The translations under genes and the position numbers were made by a program. DNA of 64,000 bases from Pseudomonas fluorescens (GTDB taxonomy: Bacteria > Pseudomonadota > Gammaproteobacteria > Pseudomonadales > Pseudomonadaceae), in contig NZ_CP012831.1 of assembly GCF_001307275.1 (NCBI RefSeq), positions 4,022,501 to 4,086,500 on the forward strand, given 5' to 3'. This document shows, piece after piece, positions 16,818 to 28,427 of the stretch. The stretch's first letter is position 1, and each line of letters opens with the position of its first letter. The notes below the pieces were generated by a model, which had not been told where the DNA came from, searched no databases, and saw only the letters and a program-made list of their open reading frames with translations.

Positions 16818-17813
16818 TCAGGCTTGCCTGAGCCTGATCAGCTTCTTGATCAACGGCCGCCCGACCATCAGGAAGAACACCGGCCCACCGGCCACCAAAT
16901 AAAAGTAGTAGGTCACCGCCCGCCAGATCAGGATCGCCGCCGCTGCGGTGGACTTGCCCACCATGGGGGCCAACAGCGCCGCCGAAGTCAGCTCGGCCGC
17001 CCCGGCACCGCCCGGCAGCAGGCTGAACTGTCCCGCGCTCAAGGACAGCATCTGGATCAGGAAACTCCAGGCCCACTGCAGGTCCGCACCCAGCCCCTTC
17101 AATGCCAGGTACAACACGCTGTAGCGCAGCGCCCAATGCAGGCAGGTCAGGCCGAAGACCTGGAACAGCGTCTGTCGTGGCAATTTCAAGGTGTCGGTGA
17201 AGGCCGCGAGGAAGTTCAGGATCTTGCGGCCCCAGCGTCGGCGGGTGGCGGTCTTTACCCGCAAGTGCCGCAGCACACGAGCGCCCAGCAGAATCAGCCG
17301 ACGGTGATATCGGGCCACCAGCACGCAGCCGAACAGCCCGCCAAACAATGAAATCGCGCTCAACGCCAGCATCCATTCCAGGCGCTGGCTGAGGTTCTGG
17401 AACAGCGCGTAGAACAGAATGCCCACCAAGGCGCAGAGGAAGAACAGCAAGTCGCTCAGTTGATCCATGGCGAACACCGCGCTGCCATGGGCCGGGCGTA
17501 CACCGTTGCGCGCCAGCAGGGCCATCAGCGTCAGCGGGCCGCCACTGCCTCCGGGCGTCGCACACATGGCGAACTCGGTGGACATCACCACGCCCATGCT
17601 TTTCCACCCGCCGATGCGCCCACGGTATTCACCCAGCAGCAGGCGCAGGCGCACGGAATTCAAGCCCCAGCACAGCACGATCATGCCGAGCATGGTCAGC
17701 AGCAGGGACAGGGGAAAGCGCTGCAGCCGCGACCACATTTCCCCGCCGCCGACCAGCAGCGGCACCAACAGCGCCGTGAGCAGGGCGGCACCCAGCCAGA
17801 TCAACCGTTTCAT
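16818..17813 (-). CDS. Flippase-like / lysylphosphatidylglycerol synthase TM-region family protein
   Basis: This 331-aa polytopic protein has about seven to eight membrane helices, with CATPGGSGGPLTLMALLARNG and LLPGGAGAAELTSAALLAPM as the two glycine/proline-rich family motifs (UPF0104-type). Members move or modify lipid-linked substrates; no LPG synthase catalytic domain is fused. It overlaps the upstream deacetylase-like gene by 4 bases (ATGA), forming a glycosyltransferase-deacetylase-flippase operon that suggests a cell-surface glycolipid pathway. The start at 17813 (MKRLIWLG) places the first membrane helix at the N-terminus. Confidence 0.85.
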   Translation of the reverse strand: MKRLIWLGAALLTALLVPLLVGGGEMWSRLQRFPLSLLLTMLGMIVLCWGLNSVRLRLLLGEYRGRIGGWKSMGVVMSTEFAMCATPGGSGGPLTLMALLARNGVRPAHGSAVFAMDQLSDLLFFLCALVGILFYALFQNLSQRLEWMLALSAISLFGGLFGCVLVARYHRRLILLGARVLRHLRVKTATRRRWGRKILNFLAAFTDTLKLPRQTLFQVFGLTCLHWALRYSVLYLALKGLGADLQWAWSFLIQMLSLSAGQFSLLPGGAGAAELTSAALLAPMVGKSTAAAAILIWRAVTYYFYLVAGGPVFFLMVGRPLIKKLIRLRQA

Positions 17814-18577
17814 GCGGCGCTGCGGGCCCGCAGCCCCTGGGTTGCCAGCCAGCCGACCTTGGTCATCGGCACGCGACCGTCGTTGAGCAGGCGTTCGAGG
17901 GTGCGCAGCCAATAGTCCCGGGAAAACCCGTGGCGCATGTCCACCGGGTGCAGGCCCAGGCGAATCACCGGGGCCTGGCGCCAGCGCTGTTCACGCTGGT
18001 CGCTGATGACTTTCGACAGGCCACGACGCCAGGCACTGCGGGCACTCCAGACCAGGCCCGGAGCGTCGATGGTACTGAAGTCGGGCAGGCGATAAAGGTG
18101 TTGGGTGTCACTGGTGTAGCTCAGCGGTAACTGGCGCAAGGCCTGGCGCGTGCCTTCGCTCATCAGCCAGGCCGGGGCGACGAAACCTTCCAGGGGCCAA
18201 TGGTAGCGCTCAAAGGTGTCGATCCCGGCGCGCAGGCGGGCGAGGGCGGCGGCCTCGGACAGATTGTAGAACTCCCCCTCATGGGTGTAGACCCGGCGCA
18301 TGAACCACTCCTTGGGGTGGCGGGCGACAGGGCCGTCGTCGCAATGGTAGTAGCCATGCAGCACCAACTCGTCGCCGCGCTCGACCCGGCGGTCGAGCAG
18401 GCGGCGAAAGTCCGGGTGAGCCTCCAAGGCATTGGTACGGTGAAAGTCCGGCACCACCAGCCAGGTCATCGGCACCTGGCCGAGGGCATCCACGGCTTCG
18501 ACGAAGGGCTGGTAGTCAGGCCAGGTTTGCGGTGCCACGTCGTGCAACACCAAGAGCACGCTGGGCGAAGAACTCAT
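17810..18577 (-). CDS. Polysaccharide deacetylase-like (DUF2334 type) protein
   Basis: This 255-aa protein has the NodB-like layout. Its first strand carries LLVLHDVAP, with the metal-site His-Asp pair. ELVLHGYYHCDDG matches the HxxxH-type motif, EGFVAPAWLMSEGTRQAL the later RxPW-like region, and RLGLHPVDMRHG the distal catalytic His. Such enzymes remove acetyl groups from sugar substrates. The ATG at 18577 is preceded by GAGG/AGGA. It sits between a glycosyltransferase and a flippase-like gene, so it probably edits the sugar lipid they build. Confidence 0.82.
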   Translation of the reverse strand: MSSSPSVLLVLHDVAPQTWPDYQPFVEAVDALGQVPMTWLVVPDFHRTNALEAHPDFRRLLDRRVERGDELVLHGYYHCDDGPVARHPKEWFMRRVYTHEGEFYNLSEAAALARLRAGIDTFERYHWPLEGFVAPAWLMSEGTRQALRQLPLSYTSDTQHLYRLPDFSTIDAPGLVWSARSAWRRGLSKVISDQREQRWRQAPVIRLGLHPVDMRHGFSRDYWLRTLERLLNDGRVPMTKVGWLATQGLRARSAA

Positions 18578-18593
18578 CGACACGGTCCTCGCC

Positions 18594-19706
18594 TCAACCA
18601 TTGGCCAGCAACGGCATTTGTCCGCCGAGCACGGCGTAATAGTGCCCCAGCAAACTGTTGACCACGGTGTCCCAGGCGTAATGACGCTCCACATGCCGGC
18701 GCGCCAGCAGGCCACGGCGTTGGCAGCCTTCGCTGAACAGTTGCCGCACGGCATTGGCCATGGCCTGCGGATTGTTGGGCGTGCACAGCAGGCCGCAGTC
18801 CTCGTGGACAATTTCGGTGAAAGCCCCGGCCGCCACCGCCACCACGGGAATGCCGCTGGCCATGGCTTCGAGGATCACCAGGCCGAAGGTCTCCTGGTCG
18901 CCGGCGTGCACCAGGGCATCGGCGCTGGCCATGAGACGGGCGACTTGCGGCGCCGGGCAGAATTCGTCGACCACCGTGACGTTGTCCGGCACCACGGCGG
19001 GCATCGACGAACCCACCAACAGCAGGTGATAGCGCTCGCCCAGGCGTTTCATGCACTTGAGCAGCACCGGCAGGTTTTTTTCCTTGGAACCGCGACCGGC
19101 GAAAATCAGCAGGCGCGTGTCTTCGGCGATACCCAGCTCGGCCCGCAGTCCTGGGTCGCGGGCGGCGGGGGTGAAGGTTTGCAGGTCAACGCCCAAGGGT
19201 TGCACATAGACGTTCTTGACCCCCAGGCCGGTCAGCTTGTCGGCCATGACCTGGCTTGGCGCCAGGACCCGGTCGAAATTGCCGTACAACTTGCTGACAT
19301 AGGCTTCGATATTGGGGGTGAACCAGTTGCCCATGCGGTTGCTCACCAGCAGCGGCAGGTCGGAGTGATAGAAACCGATGACGGGCACGTCGAGCTGACG
19401 GCGGGCATCCAATGCGGCCCAGGCGGTGAGGTACGGATCGCCGACCTCGATCAGATCCGGTTGCAGATCGCGCAGGACATTGCGCCAGGGCGCCAGGCGA
19501 AGGGGGAAGCGATAGCCCTTGCCGAACGGCAGCGCAGGGGCTGGCACCTTGTAGATTCCGTCGTGCTCGCTCAAATGCGCGCCGGGGATCAACAGGCTGT
19601 GGCGAATACCGGGCCGATCGCCCAGGCGCCGGTGCTTGGCATCCAGATAAGTGCGCACGCCTCCGCTGGCGGGGGCGTAGAACATGGTTATGTCCGCTAT
19701 ATGCAC
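18594..19706 (-). CDS. Glycosyltransferase family 4-type (GT-B)
   Basis: This 370-aa GT-B glycosyltransferase has an N-terminal acceptor domain starting MHIADITMFYAPASGGVRTY, with the glycine-rich loop. The C-terminal donor domain has FAGRGSKEKNLPVLL (lysine of the nucleotide-sugar site) and the E-x7-E motif as ETFGLVILEAMASG. It is the first gene of a three-gene leftward operon with deacetylase and flippase-like partners. The sugar donor and acceptor cannot be told from sequence. Confidence 0.9.
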   Translation of the reverse strand: MHIADITMFYAPASGGVRTYLDAKHRRLGDRPGIRHSLLIPGAHLSEHDGIYKVPAPALPFGKGYRFPLRLAPWRNVLRDLQPDLIEVGDPYLTAWAALDARRQLDVPVIGFYHSDLPLLVSNRMGNWFTPNIEAYVSKLYGNFDRVLAPSQVMADKLTGLGVKNVYVQPLGVDLQTFTPAARDPGLRAELGIAEDTRLLIFAGRGSKEKNLPVLLKCMKRLGERYHLLLVGSSMPAVVPDNVTVVDEFCPAPQVARLMASADALVHAGDQETFGLVILEAMASGIPVVAVAAGAFTEIVHEDCGLLCTPNNPQAMANAVRQLFSEGCQRRGLLARRHVERHYAWDTVVNSLLGHYYAVLGGQMPLLANG

Positions 19707-20014
19707 GATGAACGTCCCTCCGGTCTGTGTTCTCCTGTGTTGACCTTTATGAAGAATAGATGTTCGGTTGGGGTTGTGGGGCGGGTGCGCTGCCAGTGGA
19801 GTATTGCGGGGTTTGACAGGGCCTCATCGCGAGCAAGCTCGCTCCCACAGAGATTTGGGGCGGGGCACAGATCCCATGTGGGAGCGAGCTTGCTCGCGAT
19901 AGGGCCTGCCCAGGTTCGCAGCTATTATTCCTGCTGCCAGGGCCTCAATGCGCCAGGCATGCTTTTATATAAGCGTGCAAAATGGCGTCATATCGCAAAC
20001 ACACGGGTGACCAC
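19707..20014. other. Divergent intergenic region with REPIN
   Basis: This 308-base gap between the leftward glycosyltransferase operon and the rightward HerA-like gene contains the REPIN 19819-19908 and presumably both promoters. No additional gene is credible. Confidence 0.5.
19819..19908. repeat. REP doublet (REPIN), GTGGGAGCGAGC family
   Basis: TCATCGCGAGCAAGCTCGCTCCCACA and its inverse are separated by about 27 bases. The flanks AGGGCCT on both sides extend the stem. Confidence 0.9.
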
Positions 20015-21505
20015 ATGCCTGACTCATCGCAACTCGTTATCGGTGCCGACCTCAGCGGCCAGCCCATCGCCCAGGCCATGCGCCTGGCGAACCGTCATGG
20101 CCTGGTGGCGGGCGCCACCGGGACCGGCAAGACCGTCACCTTGCAGCGCCTGGCCGAAATGTTCAGCGATGCCGGCGTGGCGGTGTTCGCGGCGGATATC
20201 AAGGGTGACCTGTGCGGCCTGGGTGCTGCCGGCAACCCCCAGGGCAAGATCGCCGAGCGCATCGCCGGCATGCCCTGGCTCAACCACAAGCCCCAGGCTT
20301 ATCCGGTGACCTTGTGGGATATCCACGGCCAGTCCGGGCATCCACTGCGCACCACCCTGAGTGAAATGGGCCCGTTGTTGATCGGCAGCCTGCTGGAACT
20401 CACGGACAGCCAGCAGTCGGCGCTCTACGCCGCGTTCAAGGTGGCCGACCGTGAAGGCCTGTTGCTGCTGGACCTCAAGGACCTGAAGGCGCTGCTCAAT
20501 CATCTCAAGGACAACCCCGAGCTGCTGGGGGACGACGCGGCGCTGATGACCACTGGCTCCAGTCAGGCGCTGCTGCGGCGCCTGTCCACTTTGGAGCAGC
20601 AGGGCGCGGACGCGTTGTTCGGCGAGCCGGCGTTGCAGCTCGAAGACATCCTGCAACCGGCCAGCGATGGCCGTGGCCGCATCCACTTGCTCGACGCCAG
20701 CCGCCTGGTCCACGAAGCGCCGAAGGTCTACGCGACGTTCCTGCTGTGGCTGCTGGCCGAGCTGTTCGAACAGTTGCCCGAGCGCGGCGATGCGGACAAG
20801 CCGCTGCTGGCGCTGTTCTTCGATGAGGCGCACTTGCTCTTTGCCGGTACGCCCAAGGCTTTGCAGGAGCGCCTGGAGCAAGTGGTGCGGCTGATCCGTT
20901 CCAAGGGCGTGGGGGTGTATTTCGTGACCCAGTCGCCGGGTGACTTGCCGGACGATGTGCTCGCTCAGTTAGGGTTGCGTATCCAGCACGGCTTGCGGGC
21001 CTTCACGGCCAAGGAACAGAAATCCCTGCGGGCGGTGGCCGACGGTTTCCGGCCCAACCCGCAGTTCGATGCCCTGGCGGTGCTGACCGAGCTGGGCATC
21101 GGTGAAGCCCTGGTGGGCACCTTGCAGGAAAAAGGCACGCCGGAAATGGTCCAGCGCGTGCTGGTGGCGCCCCCGCAATCGCGCATCGGGCCGCTGAGCG
21201 AGGCCGAGCGTGCCGGGTTGATCGCCAGTTCGTCGCTGCAGGGGCGCTACGACAAGCCCATTGATCGCGAATCGGCCTACGAAGTGCTGATGGGACGCAA
21301 GGGGCTGGAGCCCCAGGCCGACGCGGTGCCGGGCAAGTCCGCGGACGAAGAACCCAGCTTCACCGAAAAGGCCGGCGAGTTCCTCGGCACGGCAGCCGGC
21401 CAGGCGCTCAAATCGGCGATGCGCCAGGCGGCCAATCAACTGGGCCGGCAATTGGTGCGCGGATTGATGGGGTCGTTGCTGGGGGGCAGCAAGCGGCGCC
21501 GGTAG
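20015..21505 (+). CDS. HerA-like / DUF853 (YjgR-type) ATPase
   Basis: This 496-aa ATPase has Walker A GATGTGKT at residues 33-40 and Walker B with FFDEAH at 268-273. FVTQSPGDLPDDVLAQLG is a sensor-like segment, and the C-terminal region is glycine-rich. It resembles E. coli YjgR and the HerA/FtsK superfamily (DNA translocases). The cellular role of YjgR-type proteins is unsettled. The ATG at 20015 is preferred over the in-frame ATG at 19982 because the conserved N-terminus begins there. Confidence 0.88.
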   Translation: MPDSSQLVIGADLSGQPIAQAMRLANRHGLVAGATGTGKTVTLQRLAEMFSDAGVAVFAADIKGDLCGLGAAGNPQGKIAERIAGMPWLNHKPQAYPVTLWDIHGQSGHPLRTTLSEMGPLLIGSLLELTDSQQSALYAAFKVADREGLLLLDLKDLKALLNHLKDNPELLGDDAALMTTGSSQALLRRLSTLEQQGADALFGEPALQLEDILQPASDGRGRIHLLDASRLVHEAPKVYATFLLWLLAELFEQLPERGDADKPLLALFFDEAHLLFAGTPKALQERLEQVVRLIRSKGVGVYFVTQSPGDLPDDVLAQLGLRIQHGLRAFTAKEQKSLRAVADGFRPNPQFDALAVLTELGIGEALVGTLQEKGTPEMVQRVLVAPPQSRIGPLSEAERAGLIASSSLQGRYDKPIDRESAYEVLMGRKGLEPQADAVPGKSADEEPSFTEKAGEFLGTAAGQALKSAMRQAANQLGRQLVRGLMGSLLGGSKRRR

Positions 21506-21523
21506 TCGAGACCGAGTTGCCCC

Positions 21524-21751
21524 TTCGCGAGCAAGCTCGCTCCCACAAGGGATTGGTGTCGTACGCGAAATAGGTGGCCGCTGCAGATCCACTGTGGGAG
21601 CGAGCTTGCTCGCGAAGGCGGTTTGGCAGGCGAAAAGTGTACCGGCTGACCTGCCGCAATCGCGAGCAAGCTCGCTCCCACAAGGGATGGTGTCGTACAC
21701 GAAAGAGGTGGGCGCTGCAGGTCCACTGTGGGAGCGAGCTTGCTCGCGATT
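21524..21751. repeat. Tandem duplication of a complete REPIN
   Basis: Two whole REP doublets lie 135 bases apart: 21524-21616 and 21659-21751. Both spacers start GGTGTCGTAC and contain a similar ...CGAAA.AGGTGG.CGCTGCAG.TCC stretch with only scattered differences, so the unit was duplicated as a block rather than inserted twice independently. It fills the gap between the HerA-like gene and convergent dciA. Confidence 0.9.
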
Positions 21752-21775
21752 GCTATCTAGCCGGCGCCGAAAATC

Positions 21776-22231
21776 TCAATCCTTGGGCCGCGCATGCGCC
21801 GCCAAGCGCTCCAGCGCCGCCCGCAGGTTGGGATCGGTGATGCCGTCGGCGGTGGCCTGGATGGTTGCCGCGGCGTCGGTGGACAGATCCAGCGTGTGGC
21901 CCTTGGCGCCGACCTGGACGGTGGGTGGCTGCACCTTGAACAGGATCCGCGTCAGGTTGGCGAATTCTTCGAACGCCTGGAGTTGGCGCAGCAGGCGTTT
22001 TTGCTGGTAGCGCAGGCGCGTGGCCCAGTGGCCGTCGGTGACGATCAACAGCAGGCTGCCTTCGCGCCAGGACGCCACGTGGCAATGCTCGCGCGCGGCC
22101 GGTTGCAACTGGCTGTCCAGCAGGCGCTGCAAGTGGCCCAGGCGTTTGGCGTGGCCGAAGATGGCTTTCAGCGGCTTGGCTTCGCGCAGCAGAACGGCGG
22201 GCGCCTTGGCTGGAAGAGGGCGGAAGGCCAT
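21776..22231 (-). CDS. dciA: DciA family (DUF721) replicative-helicase loader
   Basis: This 151-aa protein has the DUF721/DciA N-terminal KH-like domain: LGHLQRLLDSQLQPAAREHCHVASWREGSLLLIVTDGHWATRLRYQQKRLLRQL. DciA is the ancestral bacterial partner that loads DnaB helicase at origins in species lacking DnaC. The C-terminus is less conserved. Gene order dciA (opposite strand) - secA - argJ is conserved in pseudomonads. The start at 22231 (MAFRPLP) gives the usual N-terminus; upstream codons are not family-like. Confidence 0.85.
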   Translation of the reverse strand: MAFRPLPAKAPAVLLREAKPLKAIFGHAKRLGHLQRLLDSQLQPAAREHCHVASWREGSLLLIVTDGHWATRLRYQQKRLLRQLQAFEEFANLTRILFKVQPPTVQVGAKGHTLDLSTDAAATIQATADGITDPNLRAALERLAAHARPKD

Positions 22232-22538
22232 GAATGAATACCGCAAGTGACAGAGGCGCCATGGTAGCAGAAAGCGCCGGACGCGCTTCGACCCTCTCGC
22301 CCAGCGGCTTTTGGCCACACAATCAGTGAGTAACTTCTGCGCTTTGTGGGTTGAAGTTCGCGCAAAAGCCCTTATTTTAGGGTGGCCCCGTCACAGCGCT
22401 GTGCCAGCATCGTGGAATAACGCCACTTTCCTCTCCATCGTTTCCGGGTAGAATGCTCGTTCGCATGCGGCCATGAGGGCTGCACGGGCGACTCATGGGG
22501 CCGCCCTCCATCCCTTTAGTGTGGAAGATCCTGCCGAT
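22232..22538. other. Divergent dciA / secA intergenic region
   Basis: This 307-base gap has no convincing gene. It must contain the secA promoter and leader and the dciA promoter. TAGAAT at 22449-22454 is a possible -10, but no good -35 lies at the right distance. No SecM-like secretion monitor is encoded upstream of secA. Confidence 0.45.
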
Positions 22539-25274
<2,736 letters not shown>

Positions 25275-25299
25275 ACCCGTCTCAACGCTGAACCACCCG

Positions 25300-25333
25300 C
25301 GCCGCGACCGGATGCTATCCGTCGCGGCGTTTT
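25300..25333 (+). terminator. secA intrinsic terminator
   Basis: CGCCGCGAC (25300-25308) pairs with GTCGCGGCG (25321-25329) across a 12-base loop and is followed by TTTT. It separates secA from argJ. Confidence 0.85.
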
Positions 25334-25397
25334 GCCATTTTGATTCGCCGTCCCAATGAGGACGGCGTCGATATACATCTGAATTAGGAGCGCATTC

Positions 25398-26615
25398 ATG
25401 GCTGTTGGTCTTGGTCCGTTGCCCACGTTGCACCCGGTTGCCGGTTTTGAACTCGGTATTGCCTCGGCGGGCATCAAGCGCCCCGGGCGCAAGGACGTCG
25501 TGGTCATGCGTTGCGCCGAAGGCTCGACGGTGGCGGGTGTATTCACCCTCAACGCCTTTTGCGCCGCGCCGGTCATCCTGGCCAAGCAACGCGTGCAGGG
25601 GCCGGTGCGTTACCTGTTGACCAACACCGGTAACGCCAACGCCGGCACCGGCGCGCCAGGCCTGGCCGCCGCCGAGCGCACCTGCGCCAAGCTGGCGGAA
25701 TTGACCGGCGTCGACGCCAGCCAGGTGCTGCCGTATTCCACCGGCGTGATCGGCGAACCGCTGCCGGTCGAGAAGATCGAAGGCGCACTGCAAGCCGCCC
25801 TCGACGACCTGTCGGAAAACAACTGGGCCGCCGCCGCCACCGGCATCATGACCACCGACACCCTGCCCAAGGGCGCGAGCCGCCAGTTCCAGCATGACGG
25901 CGTGACCATCACCGTCACCGGCATCAGCAAAGGCGCTGGCATGATCCGGCCGAACATGGCGACCATGCTCGGCTACATCGCCACCGACGCCAAGGTCTCG
26001 CGCCAGGTGCTGCAAGACCTGATGCTCGACGGGGCCAACAAGTCGTTCAACCGCATCACCATCGACGGCGACACTTCCACCAACGACTGCTGCATGCTGA
26101 TCGCCACCGGCCAGGCCAACCTGCCGCAGATCACCGAGGCCAGCGGCCCGCTGTTCGAGGCCCTGAAGCAGGCCGTGTTCGACGTGTGCATGGAAGTGGC
26201 CCAGGCCATCGTCCGGGACGGCGAAGGCGCGACCAAGTTCGTGACCGTGCAGGTCAATGGCGGGGGCAATCACCAGGAATGCCTGGATGTGGGCTATACC
26301 GTGGCTCACTCGCCGCTGATCAAGACCGCACTGTTCGCCTCCGACCCGAACTGGGGCCGCATCCTCGCCGCCGTGGGCCGGGCCGGCGTGCCTGAGCTGG
26401 ACGTGAGCAAGATCGACGTGTTCCTCGGCGAAGTCTGCATCGCCAGCCAAGGCGCTCGTGCTGCCACTTACACTGAAGCCCAGGGCGCGGCGGTGATGCA
26501 GCAGGAAGAAATCACCATCCGTATCGAGTTGGGACGGGGTGACTGCAGCGAAACCATCTGGACCACCGACCTGTCCCACGAGTACGTCAAGATCAACGCT
26601 GAGTACCGGACTTAA
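25398..26615 (+). CDS. argJ: Bifunctional glutamate N-acetyltransferase / amino-acid acetyltransferase
   Basis: This 405-aa enzyme of arginine synthesis moves the acetyl group from N-acetylornithine to glutamate. It self-cleaves into two chains; the cleavage site MATMLG is present with Thr189 as the expected nucleophile and N-terminus of the beta chain. Further hallmarks are NTGNANAGTG and SDPNWGRILAAVGRAG. The start has GGAG upstream. A REPIN follows. Confidence 0.96.
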   Translation: MAVGLGPLPTLHPVAGFELGIASAGIKRPGRKDVVVMRCAEGSTVAGVFTLNAFCAAPVILAKQRVQGPVRYLLTNTGNANAGTGAPGLAAAERTCAKLAELTGVDASQVLPYSTGVIGEPLPVEKIEGALQAALDDLSENNWAAAATGIMTTDTLPKGASRQFQHDGVTITVTGISKGAGMIRPNMATMLGYIATDAKVSRQVLQDLMLDGANKSFNRITIDGDTSTNDCCMLIATGQANLPQITEASGPLFEALKQAVFDVCMEVAQAIVRDGEGATKFVTVQVNGGGNHQECLDVGYTVAHSPLIKTALFASDPNWGRILAAVGRAGVPELDVSKIDVFLGEVCIASQGARAATYTEAQGAAVMQQEEITIRIELGRGDCSETIWTTDLSHEYVKINAEYRT

Positions 26616-26636
26616 CCGGTTCGGGACCGAGTTGCT

Positions 26637-26710
26637 GCCATCGCGAGCAAGCTCGCTCCCACAGGGATTTGCGGGCAATACCCTGTGGGAGCGAGCTTGC
26701 TCGCGATGGC
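26637..26710. repeat. REP doublet (REPIN), GTGGGAGCGAGC family
   Basis: GCCATCGCGAGCAAGCTCGC... and its inverse ...TTGCTCGCGATGGC surround a short spacer; the whole element is 74 bases. It lies between argJ and the glutathione transferase gene. Confidence 0.92.
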
Positions 26711-26752
26711 GCCAGTACAGCCCCTACAAAATCACAAGAAAGGAATCCAGAC

Positions 26753-27385
26753 ATGAGCCTGCACCTGATCATTGGCGACCAACGCATTTCTTCCTGGTCC
26801 CTGCGCGGCGCGCTGGCCCTGGCGCTGACCGGCGCGAAGTACACCGAAGAGCTGGTCAGGCTCGACCAGCCCGACACCCGCGAAAAGCTGCTCAAGTACT
26901 CGGCCACGGCCAAGGTCCCGTTGCTCAAGACCGAATTCGGCGTGATCGCTGATTCCCTGGCGATTGCCGAGTACCTGGCCGAACAGTTCCCGCAGGCCGG
27001 TCTCTGGCCCAAGGATGTGGCCGCCCGGGCCCAGGCACGCTCGGTCTGTGCGCAAATGCACAGCGGGTTTTTCGCCATCCGCAGCCACATGCCGTTCGAC
27101 CTGCTGCGCGATGCACCGCTGTCGCCCATGCCGGCCGATGTCCAAGTGGAAATCGAGCGGATGCTGGCGCTGTGGGCCGAATGCCGTGCCGCGGCGACCG
27201 AGGCCGGTCCCTACCTGTTTGGCCGTGTCAGCCTGGCCGACGCGTTTTTTGCCCCTGTTGCCGTGCGCTTGCGCACTTATCAGGTGAAACTGTCCGAGGT
27301 CGATGAGGCCTACGTCGAAACCCTATATCAATGGCCAGCGTTCAAGGCGTGGCAACAGGCTGGCCTGGAGGACACTGCGCGGTGA
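26753..27385 (+). CDS. Glutathione S-transferase family protein
   Basis: This 210-aa protein has an N-terminal thioredoxin-like domain: LIIGDQRISSWSLRGALAL, with the catalytic-type Ser region, then AKVPLLK and the glutathione-binding ADSLAIAEYLAE. The all-helical C-terminal domain has RVSLADAFFAPVAVRL, the N-capping motif region. It probably conjugates or reduces glutathione adducts; the substrate is unknown. The stop overlaps the GTG start of the next gene (GTGA), so the two are coupled. Confidence 0.88.
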   Translation: MSLHLIIGDQRISSWSLRGALALALTGAKYTEELVRLDQPDTREKLLKYSATAKVPLLKTEFGVIADSLAIAEYLAEQFPQAGLWPKDVAARAQARSVCAQMHSGFFAIRSHMPFDLLRDAPLSPMPADVQVEIERMLALWAECRAAATEAGPYLFGRVSLADAFFAPVAVRLRTYQVKLSEVDEAYVETLYQWPAFKAWQQAGLEDTAR

Positions 27386-28326
27386 AACGAGTCCATGTGG
27401 CGGCAGCGGTCATCCGCGATGCCGCCGGCAAAATCCTGATCGCCCGACGGGCCGACACCCAGCACCAGGGCGGTCTGTGGGAGTTTCCTGGCGGCAAGGT
27501 CGAGGCCGGCGAGTCCGTCGAAACCGCCCTGGCCCGTGAACTTCACGAAGAGCTGGGCATTGTCGTCGACGGCGCCCGGCCGTTGATCAAGGTGCGTCAC
27601 GATTACCCGGACAAGCAGGTGTTGCTGGATGTCTGGGAAGTCTCGGCGTTCAACGGCGAGCCCCATGGCGCCGAAGGGCAGCCGTTGGCCTGGGTGACGG
27701 CCCGCGACCTGACGAACCATGAGTTCCCGGCGGCCAATCAGCCCATCGTCGCGGCGGCCCGTTTGCCGGGTGAATACCTGATCACCCCGGAAGGCCTTGA
27801 GACGCCGGCCTTGCTGCGCGGCATGCAGAAGGCGATTGCCGGCGGGATCAAGTTGGTCCAGCTACGCGCCCCCAACGGCTACGATCCGCAATACCGCGAC
27901 CTGGCGGTGGATGCGGCGGGGTTGTGTGCCGGCAAGGCCCAACTGATGCTCAAGGGGCCGTTCGAATGGCTGGGGGATTTTCCTTCCGCTGGCTGGCACA
28001 TTACCGCCGCGCAACTGCGCAAGCATGCCGCGGCCGGTCGACCGTTCGGCAAGGACCGCTGGCTGGCGGCTTCCTGCCATAACGCCGAGGAGCTGTCCCT
28101 GGCACAGCGAATGGACGTGGACTTCGTCACGCTTTCGCCGGTGCAGCCGACCCAGACCCATCCCGATGCACAGCCGTTGGGCTGGGAAGAGGCGGCGCGG
28201 TTGATCGAAGGCTTCAACCGGCCGGTCTATCTGTTGGGCGGGGTCGGGCCTGGCGAGCGGCAAAAAGCCTGGGAAGCTGGGGCCCAGGGTGTGGCGGGGA
28301 TTCGGGCGTTTTGGCCTGAGGCATGA
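27382..28326 (+). CDS. Nudix hydrolase (MutT-like) fused to a thiamine-phosphate-synthase-like domain
   Basis: This 314-aa two-domain protein carries the complete Nudix box in residues 38-60 (GGKVEAGESVETALARELHEELG), typical of MutT-type nucleotide-pool sanitation (8-oxo-dGTP). The second half, from about residue 135, is ThiE-like: GGIKLVQLRAP, then LAASCHNAEELSLAQRMDVDFVTLSPV and YLLGGVGPG. Thus it may hydrolyse an oxidised nucleotide and also act on thiamine-type phosphates; the second activity is unproven. The same fusion is the usual form in pseudomonads. The GTG start overlaps the preceding stop. Confidence 0.9.
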   Translation: MKRVHVAAAVIRDAAGKILIARRADTQHQGGLWEFPGGKVEAGESVETALARELHEELGIVVDGARPLIKVRHDYPDKQVLLDVWEVSAFNGEPHGAEGQPLAWVTARDLTNHEFPAANQPIVAAARLPGEYLITPEGLETPALLRGMQKAIAGGIKLVQLRAPNGYDPQYRDLAVDAAGLCAGKAQLMLKGPFEWLGDFPSAGWHITAAQLRKHAAAGRPFGKDRWLAASCHNAEELSLAQRMDVDFVTLSPVQPTQTHPDAQPLGWEEAARLIEGFNRPVYLLGGVGPGERQKAWEAGAQGVAGIRAFWPEA

Positions 28327-28349
28327 TTCTGCCGTGTGGCTGCTGATGC

Positions 28350-28411
28350 TATCGCGAGCAAGCTCGCTCCCACAGGGAGATCCCGTGTGGGAGCGAGCTT
28401 GCTCGCGATGG
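28350..28411. repeat. REP doublet (REPIN), short-spacer form
   Basis: TATCGCGAGCAAGCTCGCTCCCACA and TGTGGGAGCGAGCTTGCTCGCGATGG are separated by only about 11 bases. This is the most compact doublet in the window, placed between two convergent genes. Confidence 0.92.
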
Positions 28412-28427
28412 CGGCCTCAAGAACGAT

